A DNA stretch of 64,000 nucleotides, taken from assembly GCA_030668875.1 (NCBI GenBank), contig DAOVER010000009.1:1-64000 (forward strand). The letters are read 5' to 3'. Every line of letters starts with the position of its first letter. The stretch's first letter is position 1. Made by a program: the position numbers and the translations under genes. This document shows positions 16,841 to 26,046 of the stretch, one piece after another. Under the pieces are notes generated by a model. It did not search any database, had not been told where the DNA came from, and was given only the letters and a program-made list of their open reading frames with translations. The DNA is from Candidatus Heimdallarchaeota archaeon. Its GTDB lineage: Archaea > Asgardarchaeota > Heimdallarchaeia > Heimdallarchaeales > Heimdallarchaeaceae.

Positions 16841-17704
16841 TTAGAGCTCTTCTTTTCTCTTTTCGATATAACGATAAACTGCTCCCCACATATAATTATC
16901 TTCTCTTTCCTTAACCTCAAAATTATTAGTGTGCATCCATTTTTGCAAAGCTTCTTTAGTGTAAGTATCAAATTTATCGTCAATGTCCTTCTCATAGAAA
17001 CCGTCTGCTTTGAGAACTTCCTTTATTGCTTTCATAACATCTCCTTCCATTTTTACCTTATCTTCTGGTTCATCTCGTTTAAGCAGTGATAGATTGTAAA
17101 GTTCAAAGACTCTTCTAAGTTCCTTGATGGGGTGTTCGTGTTCATCAACTCTTACATCGACGTATCTGTCAGTTCCACCATCATAAGCTCCTTCCTCCTT
17201 CATTATAAGTATAGCAGCTGATTGTTTACCTCTACTATCTCCACCAGCTTCTTGACCTTCTTCTAGAACAGTAAGCAGTTTGATAGCGAGATCACCTTTT
17301 GTTTCACGGTAAGCTTGTGACATTGCCAATACTGTGTCCTCTGAAACTAAGATATTTCCTTGACAAGAATAATTTTCTCCCACAATATGTCCCGCCCAAT
17401 CAAAACATCTTGATCCAGTAAATGATGCAGCATTACCATAAGAATCAACTATGCCCACTTGTCGATCTTCTCTCTTTTCATCTTTCTTAGTCAGTATGGA
17501 AATTACTTCTTCTGCAGTCAATCCTTGCTCCAGCAAAGCAAGACCTTTTGGACCATAACTTGTGTTGGCCCAAGCTTGAGTTGCGATAGCACCAACACCA
17601 GACTTCGCCCAAGGTACAATACTACCAACAGCAATGAATTTTGATTGAACTGCTACTCCCCATTCCTTTCTTTCAGGGTCATAAGCTACTATTGAAAATG
17701 TCAT
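16841..17704 (-). CDS. DUF1028 family protein (Ntn-hydrolase-like)
   Basis: A 287-residue protein. Its first 210 residues are a typical DUF1028 domain: MTFSIVAYDPERKEWGVAVQSKF, AVGSIVPWAKSGVGAIATQA, and GNILVSEDTVLAMSQAY. It ends with a helical region (KMEGDVMKAIKEVLKADGFY to the C-terminus) like the small domain that follows DUF1028 in many archaea and bacteria. DUF1028 is predicted to have an Ntn-hydrolase fold, but its substrate is unknown. A TATA-like box near 17731-17741 supports the ATG at 17704. Confidence 0.85.
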   Translation of the reverse strand: MTFSIVAYDPERKEWGVAVQSKFIAVGSIVPWAKSGVGAIATQAWANTSYGPKGLALLEQGLTAEEVISILTKKDEKREDRQVGIVDSYGNAASFTGSRCFDWAGHIVGENYSCQGNILVSEDTVLAMSQAYRETKGDLAIKLLTVLEEGQEAGGDSRGKQSAAILIMKEEGAYDGGTDRYVDVRVDEHEHPIKELRRVFELYNLSLLKRDEPEDKVKMEGDVMKAIKEVLKADGFYEKDIDDKFDTYTKEALQKWMHTNNFEVKEREDNYMWGAVYRYIEKRKEEL

Positions 17705-18057
17705 TTTATTCAGCTAACAGATGTACTGAATAATAATAAAGTTTCTCTAATAATGTAGAAAAATTAGAAAAGAATCTTACGTGAATAATACAGAAGTAAT
17801 TCGCTTTTTGTCGGGACAGTTCAGGCGTTTAAGAGTGTTTTAAGCTTCACAGAAGCATTCTGGTGAAAATAACCGGTTAATCTTGTCTAGATTAAATCTA
17901 AGAGGGAGAGAACATTAAGTACGTATACGTGGTTCAGCTACAATTTGAATTCTATTTCTTCTGAATCTTCGAGATTGAAAAATGAAGTATAGTTAAAACA
18001 TGAAGTTGTAATCAAGAAAAGAAAAAAGCATATTAGTGTTCATTAGATTGAGAACAC
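17705..18057. other. Intergenic stretch without a recognised gene
   Basis: 353 bases between divergent genes. The ends hold TATA boxes for DUF1028 and for the FMN-binding protein. The middle shows a short hairpin (GCTTC-ACA-GAAGC), the palindromes AACCGGTT and ACGTATACGT, and the near-repeat TAGATTAAATCTA. It has no long frame, tRNA or C/D-box pattern that I can identify. Confidence 0.5.
18029..18035 (+). promoter_or_regulatory. TATA-like box for the FMN-binding protein
   Basis: CATATTA is centred 26 bases before the ATG at 18058. Confidence 0.45.
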
Positions 18058-18501
18058 ATGAAACTAGAAGATGTATTGGATTATCTAAAACTTCAACCTT
18101 TGATGTATCTCGCCACTGTAGATGGGGATCAGCCTAGAGTGAGACCTATGGCTTTAATCTATCATGAGAATACCTGCTGGTTCGTTAGTATTTCTGGAAG
18201 AGAAAAAATAAATGAAATTGACAAAAATAATAATGTTGAATTCGCTATCAATCCCCAAGATAATGAAGATTTGAGTACTATCAGAGGAACAGGAAAAGCT
18301 ATTCTAATAACTGATTTTGAGACAAAGAAGGATGTGATTGAAGTTATTCCTTGGTTTGACGGATATTGGAAATCATATGATGACCCGCGATTCTATTTGT
18401 ATAGACTTGATTTGGAAAAAATTAGTGTTCAAATCCCAGTTAAAAAAGACACATACACGTTTGATCTAAAAACTGGAAGCGTTAAAGTAAAAGAAGAGTG
18501 A
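18058..18501 (+). CDS. Pyridoxamine 5'-phosphate oxidase-like FMN-binding protein
   Basis: A 147-residue split-barrel flavoprotein. The start MKLEDVLDYLKLQPLMYLATVDGDQPRVRPM and the later WFVSISGREKINEI are typical of the small PNPOx-like family that binds FMN or F420 at a dimer interface. The exact substrate is unknown. The family includes heme-degrading and F420-dependent reductases, but I see no motif that separates them here. It is probably transcribed alone as a leaderless message, and it converges on the ferredoxin-nitroreductase gene. Confidence 0.8.
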   Translation: MKLEDVLDYLKLQPLMYLATVDGDQPRVRPMALIYHENTCWFVSISGREKINEIDKNNNVEFAINPQDNEDLSTIRGTGKAILITDFETKKDVIEVIPWFDGYWKSYDDPRFYLYRLDLEKISVQIPVKKDTYTFDLKTGSVKVKEE

Positions 18502-18518
18502 CTAAAAGAGAAGTTTTC

Positions 18519-19418
18519 CTATTCCTTCCAACTTACTTCTAATTTACGTCTTGGTGCTGCTCGTTCAAACTTTATGTCTGGGTATCCCATTACGAATACA
18601 CCATGGACATTACGGTTTTTTGGAATTCCTAGAGCTTTTCTTGTCTTCTTACTTCTCCAGAGATACTCGTGAGCAAAACCTATCCAACAAGTTCCCAAAC
18701 CCAGAGATTGTGCTGCAAACATCCCGTGAGTAATAGCGATACCAGCATCAACACCTGTCATTTTTGAGTAAGGGGGTGCATACAATATGATGACAATTGG
18801 AGCTTTAAAGAATATCATATCATCACCTTTTTCTGTTCTCTCAAGGAACATTTCCAAACTCCTTTTAGTTCTTGGACTCTTAATTCTTCTACGTAAGGTT
18901 GGGCTTAAGAAAGGAGATATTAGATAACGCAAGGCCAATAGCTTTCTTGTTGTCCCCATTAAACTCGAAACTTTTGAAGATAACCAGGCTATTTTTTCCT
19001 TATTAGTGATTACTATGTACTGCCTACTTTGTTTATTACTTGCGCTAGGGGAGTATCTCATAGCTTCCAAAACACTGTTTATGTCCTCTTTGGGTACAGG
19101 TTTATCTTTATAGACCCTTATTGATTTTCTAGCTCTTATGTACTTCATCAAGTCTTCATAATTAATCAGAGACTCAGGGTGACTAATCTCTTCAAAAGCA
19201 TAGGTACTATCCTCCCCTTCATAAGAAATTGCTTCTGTGGGACAGATAGAGATACAATGTCCACATCTAAAACAGAAATGATAAGGATCGTCATGGACTA
19301 TTTTCTTTTCCATTCCATCTCTTTTAACAGAAAAAAGTCTCATAGAACAAGCAGTTATACACTTTTCACATTTGATACATTTCTCTGAATCTACGCCTAA
19401 AATCTTCAGCCTTGTCAT
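18519..19418 (-). CDS. Ferredoxin-nitroreductase fusion protein
   Basis: A 299-residue protein in two parts. Residues 1-75 form a 2x[4Fe-4S] ferredoxin with CIKCEKCITAC and CFRCGHCISICP. Residues 90-290 form a nitroreductase FMN domain, beginning RKSIRVYKDKPVPKEDI and containing RYSPSASNKQSRQ and DAGIAITHGMFAAQSLGLGTCWIGFA. Such fusions pass electrons from the clusters to FMN and are found in anaerobes. The physiological substrate is unknown. A TATA box at 19441-19450 is 28 bases from the ATG, so the transcript is likely leaderless. Confidence 0.88.
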   Translation of the reverse strand: MTRLKILGVDSEKCIKCEKCITACSMRLFSVKRDGMEKKIVHDDPYHFCFRCGHCISICPTEAISYEGEDSTYAFEEISHPESLINYEDLMKYIRARKSIRVYKDKPVPKEDINSVLEAMRYSPSASNKQSRQYIVITNKEKIAWLSSKVSSLMGTTRKLLALRYLISPFLSPTLRRRIKSPRTKRSLEMFLERTEKGDDMIFFKAPIVIILYAPPYSKMTGVDAGIAITHGMFAAQSLGLGTCWIGFAHEYLWRSKKTRKALGIPKNRNVHGVFVMGYPDIKFERAAPRRKLEVSWKE

Positions 19419-19440
19419 CTGAAAATAAAATTAAATTAGT

Positions 19441-19450
19441 ACTATATAAC
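19441..19450 (-). promoter_or_regulatory. TATA box for the ferredoxin-nitroreductase gene
   Basis: The minus strand reads GTTATATAGT, centred about 28 bases before the ATG at 19418. Confidence 0.55.
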
Positions 19451-19486
19451 TCCAATGAAAATGAAAAAAAGAGAAGAAAAAGAAAA

Positions 19487-21808
19487 TTAGTTTTTATTTC
19501 TGAGTTTTTTAAGGAAACGTTTATTGATAAAAGCTAAACCTACAAGTAGTATAGGTATCATAAACCATGGAAATGCTATGAATGAAGTAGCACAATTAAC
19601 TATTTTTACAGTAGTAACCATAGAATTGCCTTCTGAATCTGTTGCATAAATTTTGTAACGAATATCATCTGCATTTTCATTCCCTGGTATTGTTCCTGCA
19701 TATTCACTAACACCACCAGACATAGTAACATTCGTCCATGTTGAACCACCATCATATGAATAAGAAAGGATAACAGAAGTTATGGTATATGGACCTGTAA
19801 CGACACACGTAACTTGAATATTCTCTCCAGCGTCAGGAGTAAAAGGCACATGGTTTATACTTGAAACTTCAGGACCTATTTCTGACCAAATACCAAGAAC
19901 ATAGCTTGAACCTAATTCACCATCAAAGAAACTGACATGGATGAAGTAGGATCCGGTGTATGTTGCGGTATAATCGAGGTATTCATCAGTGGTATAGCTT
20001 TCACTATAATCTACAATAGTTCCTTGATCATCTACCAAATAGAGATCTAAATCGACTGTAGAAGGATTGAAATCTAGTATTATCTCAACGTTTTGACCAG
20101 AGATTAATTCTATTTCAAAGAAATCATCATCGTATGCAATCAAATCATACTCATTATTGATATCTAGGTAAGCAGCATAATTTAGATGGTCATTTTCTTC
20201 ATATTCATCATCATCATACTCAATTGTTTCCATGGTCAAAGTGTAAGAACCGGAACCATCGTAAGCATAAACAAGGAAGAATACAGTAGTTACACTTGAA
20301 ATTGGGAGAATCAGCACTTCTGGATAATCATCAGTGTTTGTACTCGAAGTAGTAACCCCGTTTGACATACCCAGATAAATTTCTTCATTAAAGGCATATA
20401 AATCGAAATCGACAGATGAATCCATTGTTAGAGTAACTTTATAAGCAATTCCAGCTCCAGGATTTGATAAATCAGCTTGTATATATTGGTAAGAGCCGGA
20501 GGTGAGAGATCCAGAATAAGGAGAACCTACAGAGACTGAAGGAATAAGAGTATCTACGGTGTCTCTCCATTCATATACGAAGTTATCCCAGTCTGTATTA
20601 GCAACAAACTCTAAATCATAATAATTGTTGTAATAGCTATTGACTATACTTTGATTTGAGTAGATATAGAAATCGTTTACATAGTTATAGGGCAAGCTTG
20701 GAAGGAAAACCCAAAGCCCATAGGGTGTTATGTACAAACTTGAATCTGTTGCAATCAAAGCGTCATCTAACATGTTTAAGAGATTTGTTGCAGCTGTATT
20801 AACACCAAAAGCAGATATGCTCTGCACTTCATCAATAAATTGATAAAACTCACACACAAATTCTGGTGGGTAGCTATCCGCCATATTTATCGCATTGTAA
20901 ATAGTGCTATAGTACGTTGGCAAAGCAGCAATCAAAGCTTGTGAAAAATCATTTACAAGAGAATCAATTCCTGATATTGCTGTAGTATTATAAGCTGATA
21001 GAGTAATGTCAACATCATACAACGAGTAAGAATCTATGTATTCATAGACAATTGTATTTGCCCATTCACTTGCTGTTTGAGTTGGATTGGCAATCAAATC
21101 TGCAAGAATGACATCATATGGGAATCCATCACCTGGAATAGTGTAAAGGCTTGATACTAGTGTCCCACAATTATCTTGGAACTCATATAGTATTTCTATA
21201 TGCCCCATTACACATGCATCGAATGCAAGTAAATTAAAATAGTAGCCTTCTAAAGCATCATCCACTTCATCAATTGTTAGATAATCATCATCATCATCAT
21301 CCCAACAAACACCATCTAAACCAGCACCGTGATCCCAAAGGATTAAGGCAGTATTATTAGCAGGAAAGTTGGTTAATCCCCAATCTACAAAAGAGGTTAG
21401 TGTAGCACCGTCGCCCATATTTTGTTCTCCAAGTGAAGCATTCATAGGAGAAGTAAATGTGCTAAGTAAGGAATCACCTTCTATTACATAATACCTAGAT
21501 TCTGTCCAAGCACTTACGTACGCAGGATCAGGATAATCCTCTGTGCTTTGATCTACCATGACTACAACATTAACATCAGCAGTTGTACCTCCAGCTGCTT
21601 CAAGTTCGTTTAAGTCATCCATAGCAAAATATTCCAAATTATTGTCACCACACATATAGATTAAAACTGTCCAATCTTTGTTAGTAGCATCTAAAGAAAT
21701 ATCTGATTGAGTAACATCAGAATTAGTCCCTGCGACTAAGGTCAAGGGAATGGAGGCGAATAATAAGGAAAATATCAAAATTCTTGTTTTTAAACATGAA
21801 AAGCTCAT
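19487..21808 (-). CDS. Clostripain-like (C11) surface cysteine peptidase
   Basis: A 773-residue secreted and anchored protein. A signal peptide (MSFSCLKTRILIFSLLFASI) is followed by a C11 domain with catalytic His in ALILWDHGAG (about residue 160) and Cys in LAFDACVMG (about 199). Two beta-rich regions resembling PPC domains follow (about 450-640), then an Ig-like segment, a C-terminal helix (FPWFMIPILLVGLAF) and a basic tail. An acidic run of Asp (GVCWDDDDDD) may bind Ca2+. Clostripains cleave after Arg or Lys. The frame is open upstream to 21964, but the TATA box at 21832-21840 and the signal peptide fix the start at 21808. Confidence 0.88.
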   Translation of the reverse strand: MSFSCLKTRILIFSLLFASIPLTLVAGTNSDVTQSDISLDATNKDWTVLIYMCGDNNLEYFAMDDLNELEAAGGTTADVNVVVMVDQSTEDYPDPAYVSAWTESRYYVIEGDSLLSTFTSPMNASLGEQNMGDGATLTSFVDWGLTNFPANNTALILWDHGAGLDGVCWDDDDDDYLTIDEVDDALEGYYFNLLAFDACVMGHIEILYEFQDNCGTLVSSLYTIPGDGFPYDVILADLIANPTQTASEWANTIVYEYIDSYSLYDVDITLSAYNTTAISGIDSLVNDFSQALIAALPTYYSTIYNAINMADSYPPEFVCEFYQFIDEVQSISAFGVNTAATNLLNMLDDALIATDSSLYITPYGLWVFLPSLPYNYVNDFYIYSNQSIVNSYYNNYYDLEFVANTDWDNFVYEWRDTVDTLIPSVSVGSPYSGSLTSGSYQYIQADLSNPGAGIAYKVTLTMDSSVDFDLYAFNEEIYLGMSNGVTTSSTNTDDYPEVLILPISSVTTVFFLVYAYDGSGSYTLTMETIEYDDDEYEENDHLNYAAYLDINNEYDLIAYDDDFFEIELISGQNVEIILDFNPSTVDLDLYLVDDQGTIVDYSESYTTDEYLDYTATYTGSYFIHVSFFDGELGSSYVLGIWSEIGPEVSSINHVPFTPDAGENIQVTCVVTGPYTITSVILSYSYDGGSTWTNVTMSGGVSEYAGTIPGNENADDIRYKIYATDSEGNSMVTTVKIVNCATSFIAFPWFMIPILLVGLAFINKRFLKKLRNKN

Positions 21809-21831
21809 AATAAATAGATGATAGTTGGTAT

Positions 21832-21840
21832 TATTTATAT
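21832..21840 (-). promoter_or_regulatory. TATA box for the C11 peptidase
   Basis: The minus strand reads ATATAAATA, centred 28 bases before the ATG at 21808. It rules out the longer frame that would overlap the divergent M32 gene. Confidence 0.6.
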
Positions 21841-21933
21841 TTTTACAATTAGGATGTGACAAGAATATCTGCGTTAAGACCAAATACTTATCAGTCTCTT
21901 TATCAAATGAAATCAAAACAGATGATGATTTAA

Positions 21934-23436
21934 ATGAAAGAGAAATATGAGCAACTTCTAGCAATGTACAAGGATATACAGGTTATTGAACAAATAGCCA
22001 TGCTTCTTGGTTGGGACCAAGAAGTTTTAATGCCTAAAGGAGGCATAATACAAAGAAGTGAACAACAAGGATATATTGCAAGATTAACTCACAAAACTGG
22101 AACAGATCCCAAAATAGGAGAACTATTAAAAGAAATCAAAGAGCACGGAGATTATGATAAACAATCTGAAGTAGAAAAGAGGAATGTATATCTAATTCAA
22201 AGGGATTATGAAAAAACAACAAAACTACCTGAAGACTTTGTTGTTGAATACACTAAAACTAGAGTGATGGCTGTTGAAGCTTGGAGGGAAGCACGAGCTG
22301 AAAATGATTTTTCTAAGTTTCAACCATTTCTAGAGAAAATATTTGAAATGGCAAAGCAGTACGCTAACTACATCAATCCGAATATTCCTCCATATGAGGT
22401 TCTTCTCGACGAATTTGAACCCGGGATGTCCAGTGAAAAATATACAGAAATTTTTACACCTTTAAGAGAAGCAATAGTTGAACTCATAAGGAAATGCAAA
22501 GAAGCACCTACACAACCTGATACTTCTTTGATATATAGAAAAGTTTCATTAGATATTCAGGACAAATTGTCCAAGGATCTTGTTCCTTTAATCAACTTCA
22601 ATACGGAAAATGGAAGAATTGATGTTTCAACACACCCATTCACAACCGGTGCATATGATGATGTAAGAATAACAACAAGATATCAAGAAGATGATTTTAC
22701 ATGTTCGTTCTTCTCAGTTATGCACGAAGGTGGCCATGGATGTTATGAACAAAACCAAGCAGAGAAGTGGAAATATCAACCCGTAGGGAAATACTGCTCT
22801 TTAGGTCTTCACGAATCTCAATCTAGGTTTTACGAAAACACTCTCGGGAGAAGCAAATCATTTTGGTTTTATTATTTGGATAGATTCAAAAAACTAACGG
22901 GAGATATTTTTTCTGATGTTCAATATGATGTATTCATTCGTGCAATAAACGCAGTTGAACCCTCTATGATAAGAGTAGAAGCAGATGAAGTCACCTATAA
23001 TCTACATATAATCCTTAGATATGAAATTGAAAGAGATCTATTTGCAGGAAAAATTGAGATAAAAGATTTACCCAGGATATGGAAAGACAGAATGAAAGAT
23101 ATGCTTGGAATAGAAGTCAAAAAAGATAGTGATGGTGTTCTCCAAGATATTCACTGGAGTGGAGGAACCTTTGGATATTTCCCAACATATTCACTCGGTA
23201 ATGTTTATGCTGCTCAATTCTTCAATAAATTGATTAAGGACATACCAGATTGGAATACCAAATTAGAAAGTGGTGATATATCTTCTATGCTAGACTGGAT
23301 GAAAACTAACGTCCAAGAGAAAGGAAATCTCTACGACGCGCCTGAACTAGTTAAAATTGTCACAGGAGAGTGTCCAACTCCGAAGTATCTTATTGATTTT
23401 TTGGAGAAAAAATACTCTGCAATTTATGGATTCTAA
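21934..23436 (+). CDS. Metallocarboxypeptidase, M32 (Taq) family
   Basis: A 500-residue carboxypeptidase Taq homologue of normal family length. The zinc site is MHEGGHGCYEQN (HExxH form, near residue 264), and a conserved ESQSRFYENTLGRS follows with the third zinc ligand and the family ESQ motif. The N-terminus (LAMYKDIQVIEQIAMLLGWDQEVLMP) is also typical. These enzymes release C-terminal residues in the cytoplasm, usually with Co2+ or Zn2+. A terminator hairpin overlaps the stop codon. It is divergent from the C11 peptidase but transcribed from its own promoter. Confidence 0.92.
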   Translation: MKEKYEQLLAMYKDIQVIEQIAMLLGWDQEVLMPKGGIIQRSEQQGYIARLTHKTGTDPKIGELLKEIKEHGDYDKQSEVEKRNVYLIQRDYEKTTKLPEDFVVEYTKTRVMAVEAWREARAENDFSKFQPFLEKIFEMAKQYANYINPNIPPYEVLLDEFEPGMSSEKYTEIFTPLREAIVELIRKCKEAPTQPDTSLIYRKVSLDIQDKLSKDLVPLINFNTENGRIDVSTHPFTTGAYDDVRITTRYQEDDFTCSFFSVMHEGGHGCYEQNQAEKWKYQPVGKYCSLGLHESQSRFYENTLGRSKSFWFYYLDRFKKLTGDIFSDVQYDVFIRAINAVEPSMIRVEADEVTYNLHIILRYEIERDLFAGKIEIKDLPRIWKDRMKDMLGIEVKKDSDGVLQDIHWSGGTFGYFPTYSLGNVYAAQFFNKLIKDIPDWNTKLESGDISSMLDWMKTNVQEKGNLYDAPELVKIVTGECPTPKYLIDFLEKKYSAIYGF

Positions 23437-23454
23437 AGAATCCTTCCTTTTTTG
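23428..23454 (+). terminator. Hairpin plus T tract at the M32 stop codon
   Basis: GGATTC (23428-23433) and GAATCC (23438-23443) form a perfect six-base stem whose loop contains the TAA stop. TTCCTTTTTT follows. It has the form of an intrinsic terminator. Confidence 0.7.
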
Positions 23455-23598
23455 TATAATGGTGGTTTTTTGATAATAGAATGAAATTGTAAGTTAATGA
23501 ATGATGAAGAATCATATGGTGAATGGCCTACGTAAGATATGTAGAATCTTTTAAGAAAATAAATTGGGGAACAGCAAGAAAATACCTAGATTAGAGAT

Positions 23599-25995
23599 TT
23601 ATTTCTCAAACACCAGATAGTTTGATTTTTCTTCACCCATTATATCTATTTCGCCAAGTTCAACATATTTCTTCTTTTTCCCTTCTCTCTTAATAGTGAA
23701 ATACCATGTATCTCCAGTCTTTTTCTCTCCTTGGATATTGACGATTTCATAATCACCGTTATTAAAATCAAGTGAATCTCCATCATCTAGATAGATTTCT
23801 CCTTCAGCTTCCGAATCTTTTGGATATACTCTAAGAGATATTTTCGATTTGTAAATCTCTCCTGTATGCTGAATAGGTTCCGTAATATAGGGTATGATAG
23901 AGCCTTCCTTAACAAATATTGGTACCATGTTCAAAGGCACATCAACTTCATGCACTTTTCCACCATCAAGAACAAGTTCTCCACAGAAACTATACCACCT
24001 ACCTTGAGGAAGATAAACTTCTCTCTTCCTTTTACCCTTCTTAAGAACAGGAGCTATAAGTAAACTATCTCCGAACAGATATTCAGTCTCTGACCATTCA
24101 GCGAAATGCGCCATAGGGTCCTTTGAATAATCTACCCACAATGGTCGAAATGCTGGAACGCCAGTTAGGCAAGCTTTTCTAATGCTATTATAGATGTAAA
24201 CCATAAGAGAATATCTTAATTGGATAACCTGTCGAATAATCTCTTCAGTTTTCTTTCCATGAACCCATGGTTCTTGAGAGCATTTTTTGTTAATCGTGTG
24301 ATTTCTGAAGTATGGATAGAAACACCCGGCTTGATACCATCGGATAAGAAGTTCAGCTCCGGGTTTTCTAGCAAAACCACCAATATCAGGACCAATCATA
24401 ACTTGTCCAGAAACAGCCATATTAAGCATCATTGGAATAGATAATTGTAAATGTCGCCACTCTGCAACATTATCTCCTGTCCACGTCCCTGCATATCTAT
24501 GAGTCCCTAGGTATGCTGACCTAGAATTGATGTAAATCCTATTATTTGGAAGAAGTTTTCGTAATCCCTCATAAGTTGCTTTTGCCATTAAATGTGCATA
24601 TTCATTATGTACTTCTTTATGCAAACGAGGTTCTCCTTCTCCAGGATGTACAACATCATCATCTATTGTTCCTTTGTCATTGAATACTGATGGGTCATTC
24701 ATATCAATCCAAAAACCTCTAATGCCTGCCTTAGTTAAATCTTTAAAGTGACTGCCAAACCATTCACGTGTTTTTGCTTGAGTAAAGTCAGGAAAATGGC
24801 AATCACCAGGCCAAACGGGGCCAATATAAACTGAACCATCAGGATTTAAGCAGAAATGTTCTCCTTTGATTCCTTCTTTGTAAAGCTTATAATCTGGATC
24901 CACTTTGACTCCAGGATCTGTCATGGCCATCAAACGAAATCCTTGCTCAAGAAGATCATCTGATAATTTCTTTGGATTTGGGAAGTGTTCCTTATTCCAA
25001 GTAAATATTCTATATTCATCCATATAATCAATGTCTAAGTGGATATAATCACAAGGTATTTTCCTATTTCTGAATTCCGAGGCTAGAGCTCTAACTTCTG
25101 ATTCAGGATAGTAAGACCATCGACTTTGATGATGCCCAAGAGCAGAAATCGGTGGGAGGGGGGCCTTCCCAAGTAACTCTGTGAGTTTTCTAAACACTTT
25201 GTATACTGTGGGGCCAACAATAATGTAGTAGTTTATACCACCACCATTAACATAATATTTTGCTGAACAATCAACATCATCTCCGATTCTAATTTGGCTT
25301 CGATTAGGGTTATCATAAACAACAGCATAACAAAAACCATTTGAACGAACAACGATTTGGATAGGCTGAGATTGATACAATTTTGAATCATCGTCATCAT
25401 AAGAAAATGAATCTGTATTCCAGAATGAGATAGTTTCACCTTTTTTGTTTAAAGGCCCACCTTTTTCACCAAAACCATAATAATTTTCGCAAATTACATT
25501 GGGGAGTTTTTCAATTTTGTACCAATCTTCTTCGTGATAACTCGGAAATTCTTCATTATAAATTTGGAATCCAAATCCATCTGTAAAAGTAATCTTACTA
25601 GCTTCTTTGTCTATTGTAGCAACAATAAAAACAGTTGGACCAGATTCTTGCGTAATAATTATTTCTTCTTCCTCTTTCTTTATAACCAACCCTGGTGCTG
25701 ATTTAGTGTCTTGAATTACTGCATCGGTTCGGGGGATATCAGACAGCTGTTTAGAGATTCTAACGTTTAAAACCCCATTAGCAACAGATTTTATTTGAAG
25801 TTCCCCATCTTCTAATGAGGCATGAAAATCAAATTTGCGAGTTTCACTAGAAGATATTTTTCCCATTTTTTCCCATTTAGACTCGTCTTTTGGCAATACT
25901 ATTTCATTATATTTCATCATTTTTCTTCTAATGATGTTGTTCAAGGCGAATTTAACCATCCAAAAGGGTACTTTTCCTATTAATTCATTAGACAT
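23599..25995 (-). CDS. Glycoside hydrolase family 31 (alpha-glucosidase-like)
   Basis: A 798-residue GH31 enzyme. It has the N-terminal beta-sandwich, then a (beta/alpha)8 barrel with LGHHQSRWSYYPESEV, the nucleophile block GFWIDMNDPSVF (near residue 428; Asp in place of the usual Glu after the Asn), and GPDIGGFARKPGAELLIRWYQAG. C-terminal beta domains follow. The family splits alpha-glucosides or alpha-xylosides; the sugar cannot be read from sequence. There is no signal peptide, so it is cytoplasmic. A TATA-like AGATTTTTAATTTC lies about 25 bases before the ATG at 25995. Confidence 0.93.
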   Translation of the reverse strand: MSNELIGKVPFWMVKFALNNIIRRKMMKYNEIVLPKDESKWEKMGKISSSETRKFDFHASLEDGELQIKSVANGVLNVRISKQLSDIPRTDAVIQDTKSAPGLVIKKEEEEIIITQESGPTVFIVATIDKEASKITFTDGFGFQIYNEEFPSYHEEDWYKIEKLPNVICENYYGFGEKGGPLNKKGETISFWNTDSFSYDDDDSKLYQSQPIQIVVRSNGFCYAVVYDNPNRSQIRIGDDVDCSAKYYVNGGGINYYIIVGPTVYKVFRKLTELLGKAPLPPISALGHHQSRWSYYPESEVRALASEFRNRKIPCDYIHLDIDYMDEYRIFTWNKEHFPNPKKLSDDLLEQGFRLMAMTDPGVKVDPDYKLYKEGIKGEHFCLNPDGSVYIGPVWPGDCHFPDFTQAKTREWFGSHFKDLTKAGIRGFWIDMNDPSVFNDKGTIDDDVVHPGEGEPRLHKEVHNEYAHLMAKATYEGLRKLLPNNRIYINSRSAYLGTHRYAGTWTGDNVAEWRHLQLSIPMMLNMAVSGQVMIGPDIGGFARKPGAELLIRWYQAGCFYPYFRNHTINKKCSQEPWVHGKKTEEIIRQVIQLRYSLMVYIYNSIRKACLTGVPAFRPLWVDYSKDPMAHFAEWSETEYLFGDSLLIAPVLKKGKRKREVYLPQGRWYSFCGELVLDGGKVHEVDVPLNMVPIFVKEGSIIPYITEPIQHTGEIYKSKISLRVYPKDSEAEGEIYLDDGDSLDFNNGDYEIVNIQGEKKTGDTWYFTIKREGKKKKYVELGEIDIMGEEKSNYLVFEK

Positions 25996-26046
25996 TAGGT
26001 TAACAGTCTATCAAGAAATTAAAAATCTATCGAGGAGTTAATTCTG

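Noticed and set aside
21288..21303. ATC microsatellite
   Set aside because: It is a short run coding consecutive Asp residues inside the C11 peptidase; too short to be a separate repeat feature.
21809..21964. Longer N-terminus for the C11 peptidase
   Set aside because: It would place residues before the signal peptide, overlap the divergent M32 start, and ignore the TATA box at 21832-21840.
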